Notes under the pieces: model-generated
Told to the model about the DNA's origin: nothing
The model's input: only the letters and a program-made list of their open reading frames with translations
Databases searched by the model: none
Translations under genes and position numbers: made by a program
Shown: one piece after another, positions 20,394 through 28,270 of the stretch
How the letters are laid out: every line of letters begins with the position of its first letter
Numbering within the stretch: the first letter of the stretch is position 1
Assembly (NCBI RefSeq): GCF_009363615.1
Contig: NZ_CP045384.1
Coordinates: 2,788,501 to 2,852,500 of the forward strand
DNA from: Ruegeria sp. THAF33
GTDB taxonomy: Bacteria; Pseudomonadota; Alphaproteobacteria; Rhodobacterales; Rhodobacteraceae
Direction of reading: 5' to 3'
Length of the DNA stretch: 64,000 nt

Positions 20394-20935
20394 TCACGTG
20401 AAAGACTGGCTGAATTCCGATTGGCGCAGGTCACTGCGCCATGCCTGAAGAATTGTCTGCACGTTGGCTTCAATGCCGTCCATGGAATCAATCTCGATAT
20501 CGTAAACTCTACCTGCGTGGATCATGGTTTGGTCCCGTTGGGCGCTTCCCACCGGACGGTCGCCGCGTAATCGTTCGCGCGCGTTCAACTCGGGAACCGG
20601 CAATGGACAGCCACGAACAGAACATCAAACGGGCGGAAAAGGTCGCGCAAATCTTTGTCCCACCCCGGCGTATCCAGAATAGGTTCCAAAATCAGATTGT
20701 TGCCCGAGGCCGCGTAGGCAGCCAGCGACTGATGAAACCCATCAAAGACTGCCGATCGGTCGTCGGACCAATCGAACTCGCCACGGCGATAGCGATCCAG
20801 CGGCAGAACACCACAATCGCGCAGGTGGTCGATCGAGATATGCCAGAATGGCTTCGCTATCTTCTGTTGCAAAGCCTGCGCGATTGTCGATTTTCCGCTG
20901 CTTGATGCACCATGCAGAAAAATAATGTGCGACAT
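20394..20935 (-). pseudogene. Chloramphenicol phosphotransferase-like kinase, frameshifted
   Basis: The first part (from the ATG at 20935) encodes a P-loop kinase with FLHGASSSGKST (Walker A) and continues to about 20597 in one frame, where it stops early after VAVHCRFPS. A second frame, from about 20603 to 20394, continues the same protein with PELNARERLRGDRPVG, the lid region expected of CPT-like kinases. Insertion of one G in the CGGTT at about 20597 would restore a protein of about 180 residues, the normal length for the family. This is either a real pseudogene or a base-call error. The gene ends four bases from pheA, convergent. Confidence 0.8.
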
Positions 20936-20982
20936 CCGAGGTTTTTTCCAATCCTTGCCCCGATCAGCCCAGCAGACCCCGT

Positions 20983-21450
20983 TCACGCCCCGTGCAGGTG
21001 ACGCTGCTCCAGTTCACGCGCAAACTCGCTGAACCGCAGCTGGAATTGCTTGCGGAACTTTGACTGTCCAAGCTTCATGGACTGCAACAGCAACCTCGCG
21101 GGCAAGGACTTTGCGGCCAAGGACATTTCGATGCTCAGGCGTGTCCGGCGCGGAGACAGGGCCAGAAAATCAACTGTCGTCAGGCCGGTCATCCCTTTGC
21201 TGGCCGCCTCGAACCGCATTTGCGACGGCTTGTCGTAATCCGTCATCACCACCGACATCTGGCGCGGCTTTCCACGCAACTTGAATTCGGTTTTCCATTC
21301 AGTGCCGGCAACCACCATTGCATCAGCCTCCAGACGCCGCACGTCGATACCACGACGCATCGCCATACGTTCGAACCTTTCGAAATCCGACACCATGTCG
21401 AACACCGAATTGATCGGGGCTTCGATATCTTCGCGCGCTGAAAACTGCAT
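20983..21450 (-). CDS. SRPBCC (polyketide cyclase/START-like) family protein
   Basis: A 155-residue cytosolic protein with the helix-grip pattern of the SRPBCC superfamily: it opens with FSAREDIEAPINSVFDMVSDFERFE, and strands and a long C-terminal helix follow. Such proteins bind hydrophobic ligands; the ligand here is unknown. It lies between nudC and the broken kinase gene on the same strand. Confidence 0.8.
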   Translation of the reverse strand: MQFSAREDIEAPINSVFDMVSDFERFERMAMRRGIDVRRLEADAMVVAGTEWKTEFKLRGKPRQMSVVMTDYDKPSQMRFEAASKGMTGLTTVDFLALSPRRTRLSIEMSLAAKSLPARLLLQSMKLGQSKFRKQFQLRFSEFARELEQRHLHGA

Positions 21451-21487
21451 AATGACCTTTGCTGTTTATGGCTTCACCAGTTTTTCC

Positions 21488-22471
21488 TCAGTCCAGCGTA
21501 TCCGCAAGCCAGTTCTGAAGCAGAAAATGAGCGATAGCTCCCTTGCGAGCCGGCAACAACCGGGGATGTTCGCCGGCAAATGCCTGCATCATTTCGGATT
21601 TGCTGACCCACATCGCCTCTTCGATCTCGACCGGATCGATAACGATGTCGCGCGACAGGGCCTCGCCGGCGCATCCGAACATCAGGGATGCCGGGAACGG
21701 CCAGGGCTGGCTGGACAGGTAAGACACCGCACCAACAGGTACGCCTGCCTCTTCCATCACTTCGCGACGCACCGCCGCTTCGAGCGTTTCGCCGGGTTCG
21801 ACAAATCCCGCCAGCAAGGAAAACATGCCCTCGGGCCAACCCGGAGACCGCCCTATAAGCACATTGTCCCCATGCGTAATCAGCATGATCACAACCGGAT
21901 CCGTGCGCGGAAAATGTTGCCCGCCGCATGACGGGCAACTGCGCTGCCATCCCGCTTGCGACATATCGCTGGCTGCGCCGCAGCGAGCGCAGAAGCGATG
22001 TGTTTCGTGCCAACCGACAACCGCCTTGGCGGATGCGGCCAGTTCGGCATCACGAGGCGACAATCGCGCCATGATCCGGCGAAGCTCGGCGAAAACATGC
22101 CCTTCAGGCAAATCCGGGTGCTGCTGTTCGGATCTGTCCACGAACTCTCCCAGGCCGGTCAGATCCAATCCCTCTGCCGCCCAGGCCGAGATATCCGCAG
22201 CAAACAGGGGTGCGCCCTCTGCGCTCAGGCCCAGAAAAACCGGTGCTTCGATCACGCCGCCGGGGCCATCGCTGACCAGCGGGTGGGTCATCTGCGTCAG
22301 GGCAAGCTGATCCAGCGCCGCGCCCACGACCAAAAGCTTGCCTCGCCACAGCAATATGCATCGCGCAGCAGGGTCGCGCGCCATCTCGGACAGCTTCTCT
22401 GAATCCCCACGAAGATGCGCTGCCCGATGCAGGCCCGAGCCGCCGAAAGTCACCTGCTCTGCGTTTTTCAT
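21488..22471 (-). CDS. nudC: NAD(+) diphosphatase / RNA deNADding enzyme NudC
   Basis: Nudix hydrolase that cleaves NADH to NMNH and AMP, and removes NAD caps from RNA. The 327-residue protein has a four-cysteine zinc site (CARC and CPSC, about residues 160-180), a Nudix box GFVEPGE...REVMEEAG (about 215-240) and the NudC signature SQPWPFPAS. The ATG at 22471 is chosen because AGAAGGA lies about seven bases upstream; an earlier in-frame start at 22507 lacks one. Confidence 0.94.
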   Translation of the reverse strand: MKNAEQVTFGGSGLHRAAHLRGDSEKLSEMARDPAARCILLWRGKLLVVGAALDQLALTQMTHPLVSDGPGGVIEAPVFLGLSAEGAPLFAADISAWAAEGLDLTGLGEFVDRSEQQHPDLPEGHVFAELRRIMARLSPRDAELAASAKAVVGWHETHRFCARCGAASDMSQAGWQRSCPSCGGQHFPRTDPVVIMLITHGDNVLIGRSPGWPEGMFSLLAGFVEPGETLEAAVRREVMEEAGVPVGAVSYLSSQPWPFPASLMFGCAGEALSRDIVIDPVEIEEAMWVSKSEMMQAFAGEHPRLLPARKGAIAHFLLQNWLADTLD

Positions 22472-22653
22472 TGGAATTCCTTCTGGTCTTGCGCACAGGG
22501 CTGCCATGTCTCAGGCCCTGTTGCAATGGCATTTCAATACGCAAAACGCAGAGACGCGCCGCCGAAAAGCCGCATGGCGGCCTCGGAAAAATCATCTAGA
22601 CTGCGCTTTGATGATTTTAGCCCATTACCACATTCAAAAGCAGAACAAAAAAA

Positions 22654-24522
22654 GTGAAGCAAAACCCATCGACGCAGGTTCAACCCACAAAAGACCGTGG
22701 GCGTATTCGTATTCTTGCCACCTCCGACCTGCACATGCATCTGACCGGTTTTGACTATTACGCGGACACACCGGACCCGACGCTTGGGCTGACACGCACC
22801 GCCAGCCTGATCCGCAAGGCCCGACACGAGGCCACAGACGCGCTGGTGCTGATTTTCGACAACGGGGATTCGCTTCAGGGAACGCCGATGGGCGAATGGG
22901 CCATTCGAAACGACAATCCCCACCCGATGATGCAGGCATTCAAGGCGCTGGACTATGATGCGATTGGTCTGGGCAACCATGATTTCGGGTTCGGGCTGCC
23001 GACATTGGACAAGACCCTTGCACAAGCCCCGTGCCCGGTTCTGTGCGGCAATCTTCATCGGTCCGGAGAACAACAATCATGGCAGCGTTTTACGATCCTT
23101 GACCGTGTCGTGAGAGTGGGAAACAAGGATGTGCCCATTCGCGTCGGCGTGTTTTCGGTTCTGCCGCCGCAGACGACGCGTTGGGAAGAACACAATCTGA
23201 ACGAAACCGTAGCGGCGGACGGCATCGTTGTCGCGGCACGGTCCCTGACGCGTATCTTGCGCGAAAAGGGGTGCGATCTGATCGTGGCGCTCGCCCATTC
23301 CGGGCTTGGACACCCGGACGCAGCGACCGACACTGAAAATGCCGTTATTCCCCTGGCCGCGATCGAGGGCATCGACGCTGTTGTCGCCGGGCACACTCAC
23401 CTGACCCTTCCCGCACGCACCGGCGCGCAAACCCCGAATGTGGATGACGTGAAAGGGCTGGTGCATGGAACGCCGGTTGTCATGCCCGGCTCGGCAGGCG
23501 CATATCTTGGAGTAATCGATCTGGCCGTTACCGTACAGCCCCAGTCGGGGCTGTGTGTTGTCGACAGCAACGCCGAATTGCGCCCGGTTTCGGTGGGCGG
23601 CACCGCGATTGGCGAAGATTTGGAAATCGCGCATCTGGTTGAACCCGCACATCAGCAGACCCGTCAGGACATGGCCGCGCCCGTTGCGCACGTCTCGGAC
23701 ACATTGCACAGCTATTTCAGCTTCTGTGCGCCGGATCGTGGGTTGGCGCTTGTGGCCGCCGCACAGGCAGCCGCGTTGCGCCCTTTTTTACACGGCACCA
23801 CGCTTGCAGAGCTGCCGCTGTTGTCAGCCGCGTCGCCGGCCAAATGCGGCGGACGCTCTGGCCCCAGGCACTATACGGACGTGCCGCCCGGTGAAATCTG
23901 TCTGCGTCACGTGGCGGACCTGCATGTCTTTCCCAACGAGTTGCGCGCGGTTCAGATCACGGGCGCGCAGCTGCTGGAGTGGTTGGAGATGTCAGCCAGC
24001 GCCTTCAACCAACAATTCCCCGACGCCGAGGCAGAGCTGTTCGACCGGGATCGGGCGGGATACAATTTCGATGTCATCTTTGGCCTGTCCTATCAGATCG
24101 ACCCGTCGCAACCGGCGCGTTACGATGTCGGGGGGCAAATGATCCATCCCGGCCACAGGCGGGTGCATCATCTGACTTACGTAGGCCAGGCCGTGCAGCC
24201 CGATCAGGCATTTGTCGTTGCGCTCGATAATTATCGCGCAAGCGGGGGCGGACATTTCCCGCATGTGTCATCGGCCCCGGCCATCGATCTGCCCCCGCTG
24301 GATATCCGGGACATTTTGCGGGACTACATGACGCACCGCCTGCCACCCGACCCATTGGCCCGGCAACCTTACCCGTTCTCTCTGATGCCGAAATCGGGGA
24401 TGACAACCATTCTTCGGACCGGTCCCGGTGCTTTGAAGTATGTCGACGAATTGAACAGGTTTGCCCCCAAGATTCTGGAACCTGACGAAAACGGTTTTGC
24501 ACGCATTCGGCTGACGCTCTGA
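22654..24522 (+). CDS. CpdB-like 2',3'-cyclic nucleotide phosphodiesterase / 5'-nucleotidase
   Basis: A 622-residue metallophosphoesterase followed by a 5'-nucleotidase C-terminal domain. Metal motifs include ATSDLHMHL (about 21), DNGDSLQG (about 69), GNHDFGFG (about 108), AHSGLGH and AGHTHLT. Motif order and length fit the CpdB/UshA superfamily. The HMHLTGFDYY region favours CpdB. The metal-binding domain starts at residue 17 with no signal peptide, although family members are usually periplasmic. The start is GTG with no good ribosome binding site. Confidence 0.85.
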   Translation: MKQNPSTQVQPTKDRGRIRILATSDLHMHLTGFDYYADTPDPTLGLTRTASLIRKARHEATDALVLIFDNGDSLQGTPMGEWAIRNDNPHPMMQAFKALDYDAIGLGNHDFGFGLPTLDKTLAQAPCPVLCGNLHRSGEQQSWQRFTILDRVVRVGNKDVPIRVGVFSVLPPQTTRWEEHNLNETVAADGIVVAARSLTRILREKGCDLIVALAHSGLGHPDAATDTENAVIPLAAIEGIDAVVAGHTHLTLPARTGAQTPNVDDVKGLVHGTPVVMPGSAGAYLGVIDLAVTVQPQSGLCVVDSNAELRPVSVGGTAIGEDLEIAHLVEPAHQQTRQDMAAPVAHVSDTLHSYFSFCAPDRGLALVAAAQAAALRPFLHGTTLAELPLLSAASPAKCGGRSGPRHYTDVPPGEICLRHVADLHVFPNELRAVQITGAQLLEWLEMSASAFNQQFPDAEAELFDRDRAGYNFDVIFGLSYQIDPSQPARYDVGGQMIHPGHRRVHHLTYVGQAVQPDQAFVVALDNYRASGGGHFPHVSSAPAIDLPPLDIRDILRDYMTHRLPPDPLARQPYPFSLMPKSGMTTILRTGPGALKYVDELNRFAPKILEPDENGFARIRLTL

Positions 24523-24526
24523 CGGG

Positions 24527-24555
24527 TTGTCTTTTGCCGAAGCCTTCCCTATATC
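24527..24555 (+). promoter_or_regulatory. Sigma-70-type promoter of the SRP RNA gene
   Basis: TTGTCT (24527-24532), a 17-base spacer and TATATC (24550-24555) sit seven bases before the RNA 5' end at 24563. Spacing and match are both good for a housekeeping promoter. Confidence 0.8.
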
Positions 24556-24562
24556 CTGAGTC

Positions 24563-24656
24563 GAGAGGTTGGCGCGGGCGAGCGCCTCGCCAACCTGGTC
24601 AGGTCCGGAAGGAAGCAGCCACAACGAGCCCCGCTTGGGTCGATGTCCAACCTCTC
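24563..24656 (+). ncRNA. ffs: Signal recognition particle RNA (4.5S, small bacterial type)
   Basis: The ends pair as GAGAGGTTGG (24563-24572) and CCAACCTCTC (24647-24656), closing one long hairpin. The conserved domain IV loop is present: GGTCAGGTCCGGAAGGAAGC near the middle. This is the RNA that binds Ffh for co-translational membrane targeting. A clear promoter precedes it. Confidence 0.97.
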
Positions 24657-24818
24657 ACTTTACGAACCTTAGCCGCAGGAGGGCTTTATGATTGTAGCAA
24701 AGACCCTTCGGGCAGCACGGTTCTGACCTCACGGTATCGACTGACTGCCTGAACACATGACCCGGGGATGAGCGATCGCCATCCGTCGGGAGTGCTGTTT
24801 CTGACGACAGGCAAACCA

Positions 24819-25844
24819 ATGTTTCTTGCACTTTCGGACCTGGGATGGTCCTCTCACTTTGCTGCGCAACACGCGGCTTATCCTACCTGCACACCTTTTC
24901 GCATCACTTCCGTTCATCGGGACCGCCTGATCGGGCTGAACCCTGACGGCGAAGTCCCGTTGCTGACCCCCGATCAAACGACCGGCAGCTATGCCGTTGG
25001 CGATTGGGTTCTCGCCGATGACGACAAACGCGTGCGCCATTTGCTCGACCGGCGCAGCCTGCTGCACCGACGCGCCGCCGGTACAGGCGCCGCGACGCAA
25101 CTGATCGCAGCCAATGTCGATGTGCTGTTCATCGTCAGCTCGTGCAATGCCGATTTCAACCTGCCCCGGCTGGAACGGTATTTGGCGCTTGCGTATCAGG
25201 CCGGGTGTTACCCGGTCGTTGTTCTGACAAAGGCCGACAAATCGGCGGACCCTGACAGTTTCTCGGGACAGGTGCAATCACTGGACCCGTTCCTGACGGT
25301 TCTGGCGATCAACGCGCTGGACCCGGCAGAGGTTGAAAAGGTGCTGTCCTGGTGCCCAAAAAGCCAGACCGGAGCGCTGGTTGGTTCGTCGGGCGTTGGC
25401 AAGACGACACTTGCCAATACCATGACCGATCAGGATCTTGCCACCTCGGACATTCGCGAGGATGACGCAAGGGGCCGGCACACGACGACCGCACGCGCAT
25501 TGCACCGGATGCGCAACGGTGGCTGGTTGATCGATACACCCGGAATGCGCGCGTTGCGCCTGGTGGACGCTCAGGACGGGATCGACGACGTTTTCTCGGA
25601 CCTTGCCGAGTTGAGCCGGGACTGCCGTTTTTCGGATTGCCAGCACAGCTCCGAGCCCGGATGTGCCGTGCAAAAGGCAATAAGCCACGGTACGCTTGAT
25701 CCGGCTCGATTGGACCGGTGGCGCAAGCTTCGGCGCGAAGATCAGCGCAACTCTGAGACCGTCGCGCAGTCCCGGGCGCGGGACAAAGCGTTCGGCAAGA
25801 TGGTCCGTGGCGTCATGAAGGAAAAGAAACTTCGCAACCGGTGA
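24819..25844 (+). CDS. rsgA: Ribosome small-subunit biogenesis GTPase RsgA
   Basis: Circularly permuted GTPase acting late in 30S subunit maturation. It has an N-terminal OB-fold, G4 motif TKAD, P-loop GSSGVGKTTL (about residue 188), G3 DTPGM, and a C-terminal zinc knuckle CRFSDCQHSSEPGC. I choose the ATG at 24819 (341 residues) because it begins just before the conserved LSDLGW start of the family, with CAGG upstream; the ATG at 24768 is possible and would add 17 residues. Confidence 0.93.
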   Translation: MFLALSDLGWSSHFAAQHAAYPTCTPFRITSVHRDRLIGLNPDGEVPLLTPDQTTGSYAVGDWVLADDDKRVRHLLDRRSLLHRRAAGTGAATQLIAANVDVLFIVSSCNADFNLPRLERYLALAYQAGCYPVVVLTKADKSADPDSFSGQVQSLDPFLTVLAINALDPAEVEKVLSWCPKSQTGALVGSSGVGKTTLANTMTDQDLATSDIREDDARGRHTTTARALHRMRNGGWLIDTPGMRALRLVDAQDGIDDVFSDLAELSRDCRFSDCQHSSEPGCAVQKAISHGTLDPARLDRWRKLRREDQRNSETVAQSRARDKAFGKMVRGVMKEKKLRNR

Positions 25845-25883
25845 TTGTTGGACGGTGCCCGGCCCGTCCTGCGACGCGTCTGA

Positions 25884-26741
25884 TCAAGCGATCAGTCGCG
25901 GCCAAACCGCTGCATTGCGCCGGGCAAATGCTCCGATATGACCAACCTCGGGCAACCCGAAATCGGCAGGGCTCAGCAGGTGGCGGTTGGCATCGGGGCC
26001 GTAAAGATCCGCAAGCCGCCAAACCGCTTCCGGCGGCACCATCTGGTCGTCCTCGAAGGTGAACAAATCCACGGGCGTTCCAGAATCCTTCCACTGCGCC
26101 GCAGGTAACTCATGCCCGATTTCAGGCACATAATTCAAAGGCGCGGTACACCATTTGCGCCACTGCCAATAGACCGATGCCGGCAGATCCGAGCCGAACC
26201 CGATCGCCTTTCCGGGAAGGTAGCCAAGGGCTCGGGCCAAAAGCGGGGCATGACCATACCAGAACAATCCTGCCAGACCCCGATAGGGCCATGGGTGGTC
26301 GCTTACGGTTACCAGCCCCGAACACACACAGATCATCCGGTCAATCAGATCGATATCCGGCTGCACAGGCCCCAACATCGCGCCGATCGAATGACCGATG
26401 GTCCAATGCTGCGAATCGGGAAACCGTCTGCGCATTTCCGCCCGTGCCGCGGGCATGTCGATCAAAGCCCAATCCGCCATGGTCGCACGCGAGTCTTTCA
26501 GGCGGCCAGTCAAGGAATGCCCGTAATCGCGATAGTCATAGGTCAGGCAGGCCATACCCTGCTCGGCAGCAAGCCATCGTGCGAAATGACGGTAATAATC
26601 GCGCGGCACACCCGTTGCACTGTTCAGCACGACGACGATTTCGGGCGAGGTCAGCGGGCTGTACAATCGGGCAGACAGTGTTTTCTGCCCGGAAGGAAAG
26701 CAAAACTCTTCGGTCAATACCGTTTGCTCTGTGTCCAACAT
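25884..26741 (-). CDS. Alpha/beta hydrolase (serine hydrolase)
   Basis: An alpha/beta hydrolase with nucleophile elbow GHSIGA, a YDYRDYG strand-loop, an acid in a FTFEDDQMVP segment and a C-terminal histidine in EVGHIGAF, so the triad appears complete. Substrate unknown. I start at the ATG at 26741 (285 residues), which has AGAG five bases upstream; the ATG at 26804 (306 residues) is an alternative. It is divergent from the cobalamin riboswitch region. Confidence 0.85.
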   Translation of the reverse strand: MLDTEQTVLTEEFCFPSGQKTLSARLYSPLTSPEIVVVLNSATGVPRDYYRHFARWLAAEQGMACLTYDYRDYGHSLTGRLKDSRATMADWALIDMPAARAEMRRRFPDSQHWTIGHSIGAMLGPVQPDIDLIDRMICVCSGLVTVSDHPWPYRGLAGLFWYGHAPLLARALGYLPGKAIGFGSDLPASVYWQWRKWCTAPLNYVPEIGHELPAAQWKDSGTPVDLFTFEDDQMVPPEAVWRLADLYGPDANRHLLSPADFGLPEVGHIGAFARRNAAVWPRLIA

Positions 26742-26887
26742 GATCTCTGGCTTTGCGCTTGGTAAATCCGGTTTCAGAACCTCAACGCCCTCGACACTAT
26801 GCATGAACCAACATCGTATCCAGCATGACCAAGCGTCCGGTCAAAAGATCGGCTTGACTCGATGCGTGCTCAAACGCTAGCGGTTGT

Positions 26888-27084
26888 GTGATGGTTTCCG
26901 GCCTCCACAAGGGGTCGGGATGAAAAGGGAACACGGTGCGGTAATGTCTGGTCATGCAGGCAACATCCAAATCCGCGACTGCCCCCGCAACTGTAAGCGG
27001 TAAGCGATGCCGAAACACCACTGGCCCCGAAGGCTGGGAAGGTTGGCAAAGCGATGACCCGCAAGTCAGGAGACCTGCCATCGG
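26888..27084 (+). promoter_or_regulatory. Cobalamin (adenosylcobalamin) riboswitch
   Basis: The plus strand carries the conserved cobalamin aptamer blocks in order: AGGGAACACGGTGCGG, a CCGCGACTGCCCCCGCAACT core followed by GTAAGCGG, a CACTGG arm, and the closing AGTCAGGAGACCTGCC. This is the B12-box architecture. The controlled gene starts at 27188, about 100 bases downstream, leaving room for an expression platform. Low cobalamin is expected to permit expression. Confidence 0.93.
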
Positions 27085-27187
27085 AAACGAAACCAAAACT
27101 CGGGCGGGGTGTCCGGGCAGGTCCTGACGGCATCACGATGTCCCACCTGTCCAAAATATCCTGTCCACCAAGCGCGGAGGGCGCAGG

Positions 27188-27595
27188 ATGATCTGGAAGA
27201 CAAAAACACATGAATTCAGTGCAACAGTATGTCAGCGGACGGGTAAAACCTGCCCCGCTTTGGCGCGGCTGGCGCGCTCGATATCCGAAGCCATGGCCCA
27301 GGCGACCTCGGCCACAAGTGACGATTTCGAGATTGAGGGCAGCAGTGAGCTGTCACATTGCACCGAAGGATGTCATGCAATTTTCCGCGCGCAATCAGAC
27401 AGCATTCGTGTTTTTTGCGGGACGCAGCCCGAAACCGCAGTTGAGCCGCTGAACGGCTATGCCGACCTGATCTTCGGAAACACGTTCAGTGCGATGCCAT
27501 CCGGCGTCGTGAATCCTCCACCCTGCGCGATGATCGAAGTTTCCACGATCCGGCCTTGGAAACCTGCTTGCGCGCCCGTGCAGATTTCAATCTGA
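27188..27595 (+). CDS. Riboswitch-controlled small cysteine-containing protein (possibly DUF1636-like)
   Basis: A 135-residue protein directly behind the cobalamin riboswitch. GGAGG lies seven bases before the ATG. It has a C-x5-C pair near residues 15-21 (VCQRTGKTCP), a CTEGC pair in the middle and a cysteine in RVFCG. That layout recalls thioredoxin-like 2Fe-2S or metal-binding proteins (DUF1636/COG5469 type) that accompany cobalamin genes. The family match is from memory of the pattern and not certain. The 3' end overlaps the convergent phosphatase gene by nine bases. I see no other cobalamin gene here. Confidence 0.7.
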   Translation: MIWKTKTHEFSATVCQRTGKTCPALARLARSISEAMAQATSATSDDFEIEGSSELSHCTEGCHAIFRAQSDSIRVFCGTQPETAVEPLNGYADLIFGNTFSAMPSGVVNPPPCAMIEVSTIRPWKPACAPVQISI

Positions 27596-28099
27596 ATCCA
27601 GACTGACCTGTGCCTGGGCGCGCCGAGAGGCCCAGGCCAGTTGCGCATCCGTTTCGACGGCGCAAGGGCGCACCGCCCGCAATCGTTGCAGCGCCGTGTC
27701 CGCGCGTTCGCCGCATTCGACCATAAGCCGAAGGACAACCATACCTGACCTGCCACATCCCCCGCGGCAGTGCACCAATACGCGACCTCCGCCGGAAAGC
27801 GCGTGCCGGGCTGCGGCGCTGACGGACGGCCACGCGTCATCAATCGCTTTTGTGGGCGCTCCGAAATCTTCGATCGGCAGGTGAACCCATCGGCTGGCGC
27901 GGCTTTGAATATCGCTGCCAAATTCCTGCGCCCCGTCCTGAAGCATTTCGACATCCGTCGTCATCGAAACAACAAGCCCCGGCTGCCAGGCTGCGATCAT
28001 ATCCAGATCGCTGGAGTAATCTCCGCCGCGTCCGGGCATCGAGGTCAGTGCCAGCGTTCCGCCACCAACTTGCAGGGCGTAGATCACCAACTGCGACAT
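27587..28099 (-). CDS. Dual-specificity/tyrosine-type protein phosphatase
   Basis: A 170-residue cytosolic protein with the cysteine phosphatase signature HCRGGCGRSG (C-x5-R) and an upstream general-acid candidate in the IEDFGAP loop. It resembles small dual-specificity phosphatases of the CDKN3/KAP-like group. The ATG at 28099 follows GGGAGGACAGGATTC. The substrate is unknown. Confidence 0.87.
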   Translation of the reverse strand: MSQLVIYALQVGGGTLALTSMPGRGGDYSSDLDMIAAWQPGLVVSMTTDVEMLQDGAQEFGSDIQSRASRWVHLPIEDFGAPTKAIDDAWPSVSAAARHALSGGGRVLVHCRGGCGRSGMVVLRLMVECGERADTALQRLRAVRPCAVETDAQLAWASRRAQAQVSLDSD

Positions 28100-28270
28100 G
28101 AATCCTGTCCTCCCCAAAGAACTCTTTACAAAAATGAGCCATTAAATCCGCTGATGCAGTTTAGTGCGAAAGCGACTCGTTTCTAAATCAAAAATCATCG
28201 CGCCCCGCTGTGGACGCGGGCAACGGTGGCCACTACGCTGTGCCCAAGCACCGAATCCCAACGAGAAGAC

